The position numbers and the translations under genes are program-made. The notes under the pieces are model-generated. The model saw only the letters and a program-made list of their open reading frames with translations. It had not been told where the DNA came from and searched no databases. A stretch of DNA of 39,207 bases from Gammaproteobacteria bacterium (GTDB lineage Bacteria > Pseudomonadota > Gammaproteobacteria > Steroidobacterales > Steroidobacteraceae): NCBI GenBank assembly GCA_947455595.1, contig CANGOP010000023.1, positions 1 to 39,207 of the forward strand. Reading direction: 5' to 3'. This document shows positions 8,038-16,922 of this stretch, one piece after another (positions within the stretch are counted from its first letter, which is position 1; each line of letters begins with the position of its first letter).

Positions 8038-8581
8038 TCGGTCGAGCTACCGGCTAAGGACGTGAAAACCCGGACGGGCAGCTGTCCGGGTTTTTCTTTT
8101 GGGTGAACGGGTTAACAGAATGATCTCGGGCTAACTGGCAAGATTCATCTTCCCCTTGGTGAATCCGATATGCGCCCCGACCGACGCCCAAAACCCAAAT
8201 TCCCGCTCAACCTCACCCTGCCCGAGTGCGTTGCAATCCAGGCAACGGGCGATCGCTCTGACATCTGCGGCAGGCGAGCTGACCGATGCAGGGTTGGATC
8301 GGCGAGCCGAGGCCTTGGCCTAACGGCTGCGCGCAGTTGGCCTTGTGCGCGGCAGTTTTGTGGGTCTCTCGAGCACCCGGTCGCTCTCGATGGCGAACCT
8401 GTGTTAACACCGTTTCACGCCGACGAAGCGATCGCGGGAGGTTCCGCTCGGTTTCCTGACGGTTGGCACGGCGTTAGGCACGCCGGGGCTACCGATCCGC
8501 CCGCTCGCCGGCGGGAATGGATCCGCTCGCGCGCACGCGCCGGCGGATCCGTATGGACCATGGCCGCGCAAAGGACTCTCT
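8038..8581. other. 544-base intergenic region before the large glycosyltransferase gene
   Basis: Apart from the terminator at 8065-8100 and a GATTCA/TGAATC inverted repeat at about 8142-8165, I see nothing definable. A plus-strand frame at 8170-8595 reads into the next gene with arginine/proline-rich, non-protein-like content and is not called. A promoter for the 8582 gene is expected here but no clear one is visible. Confidence 0.6.
8065..8100 (+). terminator. Rho-independent terminator of beta-roll gene 1
   Basis: An 11-bp perfect stem (AAAACCCGGAC with GTCCGGGTTTT), 8-base loop, and TTTTTCTTTT run sit 28 bases after the stop codon. It should end transcription of the 6556 gene and separate it from the large glycosyltransferase gene. 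Confidence 0.9.
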
Positions 8582-11500
8582 GTGACCGCATGTGATAGAC
8601 GCTCGACTGAGACGCTATCGACACTGTTGAGCGCCAGTGCCCGCGCGGCGGCCGACGGTGATCTGCGCACAGCGCTACGCACGATCGATCGCGCCTATCG
8701 GCGCTATCCCGACGAGCGGCATCGTATCGTGCGACCCTATGCTCAGTCGCTCTACGCGGACGGACAGGACGACGCCGCCACCCTAGCCATGCTGCAACGG
8801 GTATCTTCCGGCATCACGGATGAAGCCTGCGAGGCGATGATCCTCGATATCCTGTTGCGCCAACACGACGTCAGCGGCGCCCGCCGTCGATTAGCACAGG
8901 CCTTGGCACGCTTGGCCGTCCAGATCGACGGCCCACTCTGGGCAGCGGCGCGCCGGGTCCTGAGCGCTGATGTCGATTCGTCAACCGGCGTCATCGCCCT
9001 CACGGCCGATTTCACGCTACTGGGTCTGTCGATCAGCGGACGACGATGGTCGGTGATCGTCGACGGTCAACGCCTGACGGTTCCTCGCCCAGACGCAAAG
9101 GGCTACTGGCAAATCGCGCTGCCCCGCCCGTCCCTCATGGCCCACATCGAGGCCACCCTCGACGGGCGCCCCGTGTTGGGCATAGAGACCCAACGGTCAG
9201 CCCATGCAGGCTTAAGCGTGCAGAGCGACCCCGGCGCCCACACGTTGCGCCTTCGGGTGCAGTGCGAGTGGGACCCCCACTTCGCACCGAAGCTCCACGT
9301 TCGCGCAGCCCGTCGCCGGGTCCTCACGCCCACCACTCGAGAAGCCGATGGTCTTGTCGTGTCGGAATTTTTGCTCCGCCGCCACGACGACGCTGCTGAT
9401 CGGCCGTGGCATTTGGCGCTCAGCCTCCCGGACGGCTCGACCTGGACATTACCCGACAGTCCGTTCTTGTGGCCCATGGCGGCTCGGGCCGATCTCCCGC
9501 CGGCGCGCTCACGGCCACCGCGTCGGGTCCCGCCACGCGCACCGTGCGCCATCGTCATTCCGGTGTACGCGGATCTGGAGGCGACGCGCGCTTGCCTTGA
9601 GTCGGTCCTGGCAACGCGCCCACCCGACGTACGGGTGATCGTCGTGGATGACGCAACGCCGGAGCCTGCGATCGCCCAGTTGGTGGATGAGTGGACGGCT
9701 CAAGGGGCCATCGAGCGGTACCGGCACGCCCGCAATCGCGGTTTCGTCGCCGCCGTCAACACGGGGATGGCACGTTGTGATCATCACGATGTGATCTTGT
9801 TGAACGCGGACACCGTGGTGTTTGGTAACTGGGTCGAGCGACTGCAGGCAACCGCCTATGCCCATGAGCGCACCGGCACCGTGACGCCCTGGAGCGGTGA
9901 TGGGACCATCGTCAGCTACCCGGCGCGTCGCGCTCAGGAACGCGCGACGGCGGGTGCTCAATTAGATGCGCTCGCTGCAGCCCTCTTGGAGGGTCAGTCC
10001 GCCGAACTGCCGGTGGGCGTTGGTTTTTGTCTGTACCTGCGTCACGACTGTCGCGCCGCCGTCGGCCTCTTCTCTGAAGCCGTCTTCGGACACGGGTATG
10101 GCGAGGAAACCGACTTTTGTTTGCGGGCGGCGGATGCAGGCTATCGCTCTGTTCTGGCTGCCAGCGTTTACGTCGAACATCGCGGCGGTGGTTCCTTTGG
10201 ATCACGGCGCGCGGCTTTGTTGAATCGCGCGCAACGCCTCATCGGTCTACGTCACCCGCGCTTTCATCGCCGTGTTGCGCGGTTTCTGGCAAAGGATCCG
10301 CTGCAGGTCTACCGGCGCGGGCTCGACGAAGCGCGCCTGCGCAACCATGGTGGACCTTTCGTACTCCTCGTGTCTTTGGCCTTAGGCGGGGGTGTCGGCC
10401 GGTTTGTGGAGGCCCGCCAAACCCAATGGTTGCAGGCGGGCATGACGCCCCTCGTGCTGATGCCCGATGGCCTCGAGAACCCGCAGCACGTGCGTCTGCG
10501 CAGCAGCGGTCTCGATTGCGAGGATCTGCGCTATCACGGCAGGACCGACCGCGAGGCGTTACGCACATTGCTGCGTGCGTTGCCGCTGGATCACATCGAG
10601 ATCAACCATGTCCTCGACCTACCCTTCGACTTGGTTGATGAATTGTACGAACTCGGTGTACCGGTCGATGTGCAGTTGCACGACTACGTCTACCTGTGTC
10701 CCCAAGTGACGCTCATGGGACCGGAGGGTCGGTACTGCGGCGAACAAGGCCTGAGCCAATGCCGCCGTTGCGTGAAGGTCCAAGGCTCGGCGGTCGGCGC
10801 TGGTATGGCGGCGAGCGCCCTGCGCCGTCGCAGCCAACCGTGGTTGCGCAAAGCCCGATCCATTCGTGCCCCCAGCGATGATACGGCGGAGCGGTATCGT
10901 CGGTACTTCGTCGATCTCCCCATTGAGGTGGTCCCACACGGTCACGATCTGATCCCACCGCCAACCCTCATTCCACGCACCCGCCGTCCACGCGTCCGGG
11001 TCGCCCTGCTCGGCGGGATCGGCGATCACAAGGGTTATCGGGTGCTGCGGGACTGCGTCGACTACGCCACCCGTCAGGACCTGCCCCTCGAGTTCGTGGT
11101 GATCGGCTACACGCACGATGACGCGGCGCTGTTGATCTCCGACCGAGTGTTTATCACAGGTCCGTATGCCGAACCCGAGCTCATCCCACTGCTCCAACGG
11201 GAAGCGCCCGATGTCATCTTTCTGTCCTCTGTGTGGCCCGAGACCTGGAGTTACACGCTAGATGCAGCCCTTTCGACCGACTTACCGATCGTTGCGTTTG
11301 ATCTGGGCGCCATAGCGAGACGCGTGTCGCAGTCTGGTCGTGGGAATCTGCTACCGTTAGCTTCTCCGACGGCCGCCGTTTGCGCAGCACTGATGGCTCC
11401 CCGTCCGTCGGACTCTGTGTTAGCAGAATCACAATCGCTTGGAGTGCCCCGCATGGCTGATGCTGATCCGAACGCCCTGTCCTCAAACGTGCAGGTGCTG

Positions 11501-12613
11501 CCCCTGCCGGCTGGCGTGTATCTCTTTTCCGTGCAAGGCGGCTCGAGCGCCGGCACGACGCCGGCGGGTGCTTTAACGCTCCCCGCGCTGCATATCGGCG
11601 TCGGACCGGGTGTGGCCAGTCAGGATGTGGAATTCATGGGTCGTCCCGGTAGCAGCGAAGGCTGGCTCATTCGCAATGGCGACTTCCTCGTGCTGCGGTT
11701 GCACGCGGCGCAAACACCGGTACTCGTGACGTCCTTGCAGGATGGCGGGGGCAATGCGCTCACGGTGCGCGCGGAGCGTTTGGACGCTCGCTTCGAAGAT
11801 GCGGTCGCGGCATCGGTAGAGAATGGCGTGACCGAATCCGCCGTCGGTCTGCCGCTTGAGATTGCAGCCCACGTGCGCAATCGCGGGGATATGACCTTCA
11901 CCCGCAGTGCCTGGGCCGGTCGGATCGACAAGGGCCTTTGGATCGAATCGTTCTCCATTCAGCCATTGGACGGCCTCACGGCGGCTGAAATTGAATACAA
12001 GAGCTTGACCTCCAGCGGCTTTGAGACACCGTGGATCTCGGATGCCAAGCTGTGTGGGACCCAGGGCATGGGCGTACCGCTCATTGGCTTCGCCGTGCGC
12101 TTGAAGCCCGGCGCGCGCGCCTCGGCCTACGAGGTGGAATACACAGGCGCCTTCGCGTCCGGCGCGCTCGTGGGCCCGCTCAAGAATGGCGTTCCGTGCC
12201 GATCGACGGTCGCAAACGATCCCCTCGAAGGGCTGCAGGTGCGCGTCGTACTGCGGGCGCAAGGGTCACGCAGCAAAGCGAGCTCCGCCCCATCGCCCAT
12301 CCGAGCGGCGAGTCCTGCGCCGTCGATCGTCAAGAAAAAGCCGGCGTCGACGGCGAAGGCCAAAGCAAAAGCGAAGGGCAGCGCCAAGTCAAACGCTCAG
12401 GCAAAGGCGAAGACCGCATCTCAGAAAAAGGCACCGACGAAACGCCCAACGAACCCGGCAGCGAAAGCGCCTCCCAAATCCGCGGTGAAGCCACCCCGTC
12501 CGGCGAGGACGACGCCGACGTCAGCGAAGACGGCGGACGTATCGGCGAAGTCAGGCACCGGCGGAACTTCCACCGCGCGTTCCGCGCTGACCGCTTTGCG
12601 GCGCACGCGCTGA
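8582..12613 (+). CDS. GT2-GT4 bifunctional glycosyltransferase with ChW-like repeats and lysine-rich tail
   Basis: A 1343-residue fusion. Residues 1-320: helical TPR-like start, then beta-rich segments. A GT2 domain spans about 322-560 (AIVIPVYAD, VVDDATP, NRGFVAAVNTG, LLNADTVV, GEETDFCLRAADAG). A GT4 domain spans about 592-950 (LALGGGVGRF, QLHDYVYLCPQ, a Cys cluster at 719-730, GGIGDHKGY, and SSVWPETWSYTLDAA in place of EX7E). Residues 958-1228 are a different beta-rich region: a compact domain, then three repeats like the ChW pattern (AHVRN..., IESFSI, LIGFAVRL, LEGLQVRV). Residues about 1229-1343 are Lys/Ala/Pro/Ser-rich, like histone-H1-type tails. Start is GTG at 8582 with AAGGA seven bases upstream. 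Codon 958 is an ATG at 11453 preceded by GGAG at eight bases, so the C-terminal part may also be made separately. It lies between the beta-roll gene and a GT4 gene, suggesting that it modifies a secreted or surface product. Confidence 0.88.
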   Translation: MTACDRRSTETLSTLLSASARAAADGDLRTALRTIDRAYRRYPDERHRIVRPYAQSLYADGQDDAATLAMLQRVSSGITDEACEAMILDILLRQHDVSGARRRLAQALARLAVQIDGPLWAAARRVLSADVDSSTGVIALTADFTLLGLSISGRRWSVIVDGQRLTVPRPDAKGYWQIALPRPSLMAHIEATLDGRPVLGIETQRSAHAGLSVQSDPGAHTLRLRVQCEWDPHFAPKLHVRAARRRVLTPTTREADGLVVSEFLLRRHDDAADRPWHLALSLPDGSTWTLPDSPFLWPMAARADLPPARSRPPRRVPPRAPCAIVIPVYADLEATRACLESVLATRPPDVRVIVVDDATPEPAIAQLVDEWTAQGAIERYRHARNRGFVAAVNTGMARCDHHDVILLNADTVVFGNWVERLQATAYAHERTGTVTPWSGDGTIVSYPARRAQERATAGAQLDALAAALLEGQSAELPVGVGFCLYLRHDCRAAVGLFSEAVFGHGYGEETDFCLRAADAGYRSVLAASVYVEHRGGGSFGSRRAALLNRAQRLIGLRHPRFHRRVARFLAKDPLQVYRRGLDEARLRNHGGPFVLLVSLALGGGVGRFVEARQTQWLQAGMTPLVLMPDGLENPQHVRLRSSGLDCEDLRYHGRTDREALRTLLRALPLDHIEINHVLDLPFDLVDELYELGVPVDVQLHDYVYLCPQVTLMGPEGRYCGEQGLSQCRRCVKVQGSAVGAGMAASALRRRSQPWLRKARSIRAPSDDTAERYRRYFVDLPIEVVPHGHDLIPPPTLIPRTRRPRVRVALLGGIGDHKGYRVLRDCVDYATRQDLPLEFVVIGYTHDDAALLISDRVFITGPYAEPELIPLLQREAPDVIFLSSVWPETWSYTLDAALSTDLPIVAFDLGAIARRVSQSGRGNLLPLASPTAAVCAALMAPRPSDSVLAESQSLGVPRMADADPNALSSNVQVLPLPAGVYLFSVQGGSSAGTTPAGALTLPALHIGVGPGVASQDVEFMGRPGSSEGWLIRNGDFLVLRLHAAQTPVLVTSLQDGGGNALTVRAERLDARFEDAVAASVENGVTESAVGLPLEIAAHVRNRGDMTFTRSAWAGRIDKGLWIESFSIQPLDGLTAAEIEYKSLTSSGFETPWISDAKLCGTQGMGVPLIGFAVRLKPGARASAYEVEYTGAFASGALVGPLKNGVPCRSTVANDPLEGLQVRVVLRAQGSRSKASSAPSPIRAASPAPSIVKKKPASTAKAKAKAKGSAKSNAQAKAKTASQKKAPTKRPTNPAAKAPPKSAVKPPRPARTTPTSAKTADVSAKSGTGGTSTARSALTALRRTR

Positions 12614-12628
12614 GCGTTGATAAGACTC

Positions 12629-12650
12629 CCACCCGCCCGCGTGCGGGTGG
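12629..12650 (+). other. Hairpin between the two glycosyltransferase genes
   Basis: CCACCCGC and GCGGGTGG form an 8-bp stem with a 6-base loop just before the 12663 ATG. No T-run follows, so it is not a strong terminator. It may affect translation of the next gene, whose ribosome binding site is not obvious. Confidence 0.4.
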
Positions 12651-12662
12651 CGTCCCACCGCC

Positions 12663-13907
12663 ATGAACCTCTTGTTCGTCCATCAGAATCTTCCAGGACA
12701 GTATCTGCACCTGGCGCAGCACTACGCGCGTGATCCGGCCAATAGAGTGCATTTCCTCACTCAAGCGAATAACAACCAACTCGCCGGCGTTGAGAAAGTG
12801 GTGTACTCGGTCGAATCCCGGGTGCCGTCGATGTGCCATCCATTCTCGATGGAATTCGATCGCATGATCACGGTGGGCACGGCCGCCGCCGAGGGCGCGA
12901 GCCAATTGGCCGCAACCGGCTATCGCCCGGATCTCATCGTCGGTCACGCGGGTTGGGGCGAGTTGTTGTATCTGCAGGACGTGTTCCCCAATGCGCCGAT
13001 CCTCGGCAATTTCGAGTTCTATTACCACCCCAACGGATACGACGTCGGCTTTGACCCTGAGTTCGAGTCGATCTTCAACAGTCCAGCTCGGCTGCGGACA
13101 CGCAACGCCACGACGTTACTGAGTTTTGAATCGGTCACCTGGGGCCATACCGCGACGTTCTGGCAGCAGAGTCTGCACCCGACGCATATGCATGCGCGGT
13201 TGAGTGTGCTGCACGAGGGCGCCGACACTGATATTGCCCGCCCCAATCCGAGCGCTCAGTTCACACTGCCCAATGGCCGTGCCCTCAACGGTGCCGATCA
13301 AGTCGTCACCTACGTGGCGCGTAACCTAGAGCCCTATCGCGGATTTCACACCTTCATGCGGGCATTACCCCTCATCCAAAAGCGCCATCCGCGGGCTGAA
13401 ATCGTCTTGGTGGGCGGCGACGGGGTCAGTTACGGTGCGCCGCATGCACCCGGCTCCTCCTTCCGGCAATGGCTACTGGATGAGGTCGGCGATCAACTCG
13501 ATCTGAGCCGCGTCCATTTCGTCGGCCAGATTGCGTACGACCGCTATTTGAATCTGCTCCAAATCTCCGCCGCCCACGTGTACCTGACCTATCCGTTCGT
13601 GCTGAGTTGGAGTTTCATCGAAGCGATGGCCATCGGGTGCGTGGTGATTGGCTCGCGTACGCCACCGGTGATGGAAGTGTTGGAAGACGGCATCAACGGC
13701 CTCGCCGTCGACTTCTTTTCACCCAACGAGGTCGCGGAAGCCGTCACCACCGCACTGACCAAGCCGCGACTCACCGCCAAGTTACGTCGCGCTGCACGTC
13801 AGACCGCCGTGCAGCGGTATGATTTGAAGCGTCGGCAGCTACCGGCCTGGGTCAAACTCTTAGGCGATTTGCAGCACGGCCGACGACCGAACACCGATCA
13901 TGGCTGA
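12663..13907 (+). CDS. GT4-family glycosyltransferase (Glyco_trans_4_3 N-terminal type)
   Basis: A 414-residue GT-B enzyme. The start MNLLFVHQNLPGQYLHL and the HAGWGE motif (about residue 97) are typical of the Glyco_trans_4_3 N-terminal domain. The C-terminal Glycos_transf_1 domain has TYVARNLEPYRGF, IVLVGGDGVSYG, VHFVGQIAYDRYL, and SWSFIEAMAIGCVVIGS around the second sugar-nucleotide acidic position. No membrane segment is present. It follows the large GT gene after 49 bases and precedes the TolC-family gene, so the four plus-strand genes probably form one glycosylation/secretion unit. Substrate is not known. Confidence 0.88.
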   Translation: MNLLFVHQNLPGQYLHLAQHYARDPANRVHFLTQANNNQLAGVEKVVYSVESRVPSMCHPFSMEFDRMITVGTAAAEGASQLAATGYRPDLIVGHAGWGELLYLQDVFPNAPILGNFEFYYHPNGYDVGFDPEFESIFNSPARLRTRNATTLLSFESVTWGHTATFWQQSLHPTHMHARLSVLHEGADTDIARPNPSAQFTLPNGRALNGADQVVTYVARNLEPYRGFHTFMRALPLIQKRHPRAEIVLVGGDGVSYGAPHAPGSSFRQWLLDEVGDQLDLSRVHFVGQIAYDRYLNLLQISAAHVYLTYPFVLSWSFIEAMAIGCVVIGSRTPPVMEVLEDGINGLAVDFFSPNEVAEAVTTALTKPRLTAKLRRAARQTAVQRYDLKRRQLPAWVKLLGDLQHGRRPNTDHG

Positions 13908-13985
13908 TACGAACGCTCTGCACACTCTTGCCACGAACACGGCGATGCCGTGCCGTTTTCTGTTTTCTTAAGGGACGCCCCTGTC

Positions 13986-15413
13986 ATGCCGTCAACTCTC
14001 GTTGCCCGTCTCGTCGCCATCACCCTGACCGCTGGCACTGCAGTGCTTCTGGCCACCGGTGCCTCCGCCGCCTCGTGGGATCCCTTCGAGACGGAAAGCC
14101 TGATTGCCAAGACAGCGCCTGAGTTCCGGCCTAACGCGGGTGTCGGCTGTGAATTGCCGAGCAACGCGCTGAGCCTTGAGAAAGCCATCGATCTGGCGCT
14201 GTGCCGCAACCCGACGACCCGAGCCGCCTGGGCGGCCGCACAGGCGCAGGCGGCCAGTCTCGGCGCGTCGGAGAGCGGTTATCTCCCCACCGTGACATTC
14301 AGCGGCGGTGAAACACACGTTGAAGGCGTTGTGCAGACCGGGTCGACCGCCCGAAGCGAGCAGGATACGGAAAACTCCGTCACGGCCCTGTCGTGGACGC
14401 TGGTGGATTTCAATGCACGACGCAGCGAAGTGGCCAATGCACGCAGCCTACTCCTCGCGGCGGCCCATTCGGGCAGCGCGACGGCACAGCGAACCGTCTA
14501 CTCCGTGATCCAGGCCTATTACGGCGCCATGGCGACCGAGCAGGCCTTTCACGCGAATCAACAGACAGAAGGCAACTCCGCGCGAAGCCTTGAAATCGCG
14601 CGCGCGCTGCAAAGCGGCGGCGCGGCCACGCTTGCGGACGTGATGCAGGCGGAGACCGCCTATCAGCAAGCGGTGTATCAGCGCATCCAGTCCAACACGG
14701 CCGCCCTCAACAGTCGTGCCAATTTAGCCGTGCTGCTCGGCTTTTCCGCCGATCAAGCGCTCGCACTCGTGCCGGCGACAACGCCGTCGGCGCCCGCCGT
14801 CACCGCGCGGGTCTCGGAGCTGCTGTCTCTGGCGGCCCGTCAGCGACCCGATCTGGCCGCTGCACGTGACCAACGCGCCGCGGCGGAAGCCGCGGTGACC
14901 AATGCTCGGGCGGTGGGGCGCCCGAAGGTGTCGCTCGGTGCTCAGCACACGGTCAATGACGTCCATTTACTGCCGCGGGCAAATTACAACTCGGTGGGTA
15001 TACAGATCACCGTGCCACTTTTTTCTGGCTTCCAGACGCACTACGGCATTCGCCGTGCGGAGGCGGCACTCGAGGAAGTGACCGCTCAGGCGGAGCAATC
15101 GCGCCTGTCGGTTTCATTAGACGTCTGGAATGCCTTCCATGGCCTGGAAGCGGCCAATCAGGAACTCACCACCAGCGCAACGCTCGCCAAGGCGGCGGCC
15201 ACGAACGAAGAGATCGCGATCGGCCGCTATCAGTCCGGCGTCGGTTCGATGCTGGACGTGCTCACCGCACAATCGGCCGGTGCCAATGCGCGCATCATCC
15301 GCATCCAAAGCGAATTCAATTGGCAGGCGGCCCGTGCTCAAATGGCACTTGCCGTCGGTAAGCTGACCTCCGCAGCGGATCTGGACGTGATCGCGCCCAT
15401 CACGGCGCGCTAA
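13986..15413 (+). CDS. TolC-family outer-membrane export channel
   Basis: A 475-residue protein of the OEP/TolC family, which forms trimeric outer-membrane tunnels for type I secretion and efflux. The start at 13986 (AAGGG ten bases upstream) gives a clean signal peptide of about 28 residues ending AxA (GASA); an earlier ATG at 13950 would put a charged tail ahead of it. Two internal halves are visible, each with long alanine/glutamate/glutamine-rich helices and a beta-strand pair: LSLEKAIDLALCRNP opens the first, and VTARVSELLSLAARQRPDL the second, with GIQITVPLFSGF in the second strand region. Length and features match CyaE-like exporters. It sits between glycosyltransferase genes and a beta-roll gene, so the beta-roll proteins are its likely cargo. 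No ABC ATPase or membrane-fusion gene is nearby in view. Confidence 0.9.
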   Translation: MPSTLVARLVAITLTAGTAVLLATGASAASWDPFETESLIAKTAPEFRPNAGVGCELPSNALSLEKAIDLALCRNPTTRAAWAAAQAQAASLGASESGYLPTVTFSGGETHVEGVVQTGSTARSEQDTENSVTALSWTLVDFNARRSEVANARSLLLAAAHSGSATAQRTVYSVIQAYYGAMATEQAFHANQQTEGNSARSLEIARALQSGGAATLADVMQAETAYQQAVYQRIQSNTAALNSRANLAVLLGFSADQALALVPATTPSAPAVTARVSELLSLAARQRPDLAAARDQRAAAEAAVTNARAVGRPKVSLGAQHTVNDVHLLPRANYNSVGIQITVPLFSGFQTHYGIRRAEAALEEVTAQAEQSRLSVSLDVWNAFHGLEAANQELTTSATLAKAAATNEEIAIGRYQSGVGSMLDVLTAQSAGANARIIRIQSEFNWQAARAQMALAVGKLTSAADLDVIAPITAR

Positions 15414-15431
15414 CGCACGGTATTCACTCAG

Positions 15432-15455
15432 CGCCTCGGGGTTAGCACCGAGGCG
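15432..15455 (+). other. Hairpin after the TolC-family gene
   Basis: CGCCTCGG and CCGAGGCG form an 8-bp stem with an 8-base loop, 19 bases after the stop. There is no T-run; it may be a weak terminator or an RNA-stabilising structure ahead of the second beta-roll gene. Confidence 0.4.
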
Positions 15456-15601
15456 TGAGACAGCCGTCACAAACTTCCAACACTGTCAGGGCTCATCGCC
15501 GGTAGAGCCTCGTTTCGTGACGGGCTGCACGCTGTGCGCATCCTCGTCCCCCGTAGCATCCGCGCTCATTGGATTCACCTCTGGATCCGCGGGAGACACC
15601 G

Positions 15602-16873
15602 ATGGCGACGACGAATATCACGATCCAGGCAGGCGCTTCGACCACGATCGCCAACGGCGACACCAACGTCTACGGCTTAGGCAATGCCACGCTTAAAGCG
15701 GGCAACGGGGCAGACTCCATCAATATCCTCGGTAACGGCAGCGTGTCGGTTGGCAGCGGCGCCGACACGATCCGCGTGGGCGGCAATGGCACGGTCGTGG
15801 GCAGTACCGCCTCACTGAACGCAGATCTCGTCACCATCGGTGGCTCAGGTCGTGTGACGCTGGGTGGCGGCGCCAATCGCGTCCAGCTCGGCAGCGGTAC
15901 CGTCGTCGTCGGCAACGGCGCTAATCAGATTTCGGTCACCGGTGCGGCCTCCGTGTCCCTCGGTACGGGTGCGGACACCGTCATCATCGGCAGCGGCACT
16001 GTCGGCGCGGGCAGCAACACAATTGAGCGTGGTCGCGGCGCTTCGACAGGATCCGTGGCCTCGGGTAACGATGCCGTCACCGTCCTCGGCGCCGGTTCGG
16101 TCAACCTGGGCGCAGGCAACAATCAAATCAGCTTAGGTTCTGGCAGTGTTTCGGTCGGAAACGGCAACAACCGCGTCACCATCAGCGGCGCTGGCAGTGT
16201 CCGCGCGGGCACCGGCAATGACACCATCTCGATTGGCAGCGGCACGGTCTCGGTGGGCGCCGGCAACGACGTGATCAGCCTGGGCGGGTCCGGCAGCATT
16301 GCGGCAGGTACCGGCTACGACACGATTACGCTCGGCTCCGGAAACAACACGGTGAGCGCGACGGGTCACGCGACGGTCAATGCCGCGGGTGGCACGACGG
16401 CTACGATCGCGAGCGGCTCGATTCAGATCACCAATGGCGTGAACTACCAGACCGATAAGGTCGCGAGCGGGAGCGTGACCCTCTTGGGTGGCAGCGGCGC
16501 CGTCCGCTTTGTCGGCGGCAGCAGCACCTCCACGGCGTCGCTCAAGGGCGGCACGGGTAACGACACCTTTGTCGGTGGATCGGGTAAGGACACGATGGTT
16601 GCAGGCAGTGGCACCAACCTGTTCGAGTTCTTCAAGTCCACTCAGACGAGCGCGTACGGTGGTGGCGCCGGCGGCACCCATGTCATCCAGGGCTACACGT
16701 CGGCCTCGGGCAGCCTGTATGTCGAGGGCTACTCCCTCGCCCAGCTGCAGACGATGGGCGCGATCAAGGTGGTCGGCGGCAGTACCGTGATTACGCTGGC
16801 CGACAAGACGTCCATCACGCTCGTCGGTGTCACCAATGTCAATTCGGTGAACGTCACGACAACGCCGATCTGA
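15602..16873 (+). CDS. RTX-like beta-roll secreted protein, copy 2
   Basis: A 423-residue paralogue of the protein at 6556. The start is ATG 15602: it has GGGAG six bases upstream and begins MATTNITIQ, aligning with MATNYVTIG of copy 1, while the in-frame codon at 15569 adds an unmatched leader. The two align without gaps to residue about 210. Copy 2 then lacks about 70 residues present in copy 1 (211-280), and the final ~135 residues are almost identical in protein although many codons differ. It has the same GxGxDxUxU-like units, two RTX nonapeptides (GGTGNDTFV, GGSGKDTMV) and the same NVTTTPI end; no signal peptide. A variable linker at about 135-155 differs between copies. Secretion through the adjacent TolC-family channel is inferred. 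Confidence 0.82.
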   Translation: MATTNITIQAGASTTIANGDTNVYGLGNATLKAGNGADSINILGNGSVSVGSGADTIRVGGNGTVVGSTASLNADLVTIGGSGRVTLGGGANRVQLGSGTVVVGNGANQISVTGAASVSLGTGADTVIIGSGTVGAGSNTIERGRGASTGSVASGNDAVTVLGAGSVNLGAGNNQISLGSGSVSVGNGNNRVTISGAGSVRAGTGNDTISIGSGTVSVGAGNDVISLGGSGSIAAGTGYDTITLGSGNNTVSATGHATVNAAGGTTATIASGSIQITNGVNYQTDKVASGSVTLLGGSGAVRFVGGSSTSTASLKGGTGNDTFVGGSGKDTMVAGSGTNLFEFFKSTQTSAYGGGAGGTHVIQGYTSASGSLYVEGYSLAQLQTMGAIKVVGGSTVITLADKTSITLVGVTNVNSVNVTTTPI

Positions 16874-16897
16874 TCCAAATCAAGCTCGTCTCAGCAG

Positions 16898-16922
16898 CGG
16901 CGGGCAGGCCCACTGCCCGCCG
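16898..16922 (+). terminator. Hairpin after beta-roll gene 2, possible terminator
   Basis: CGGCGGGCAG and CTGCCCGCCG form a perfect 10-bp stem with a 5-base loop, 24 bases after the stop codon. The following bases are not T-rich, so termination is likely but not certain. Confidence 0.5.

Noticed and set aside
8170..8595. Plus-strand frame before the large glycosyltransferase
   Set aside because: Arg/Pro-rich, overlaps the start of the real gene, no ribosome site, no homologous pattern.
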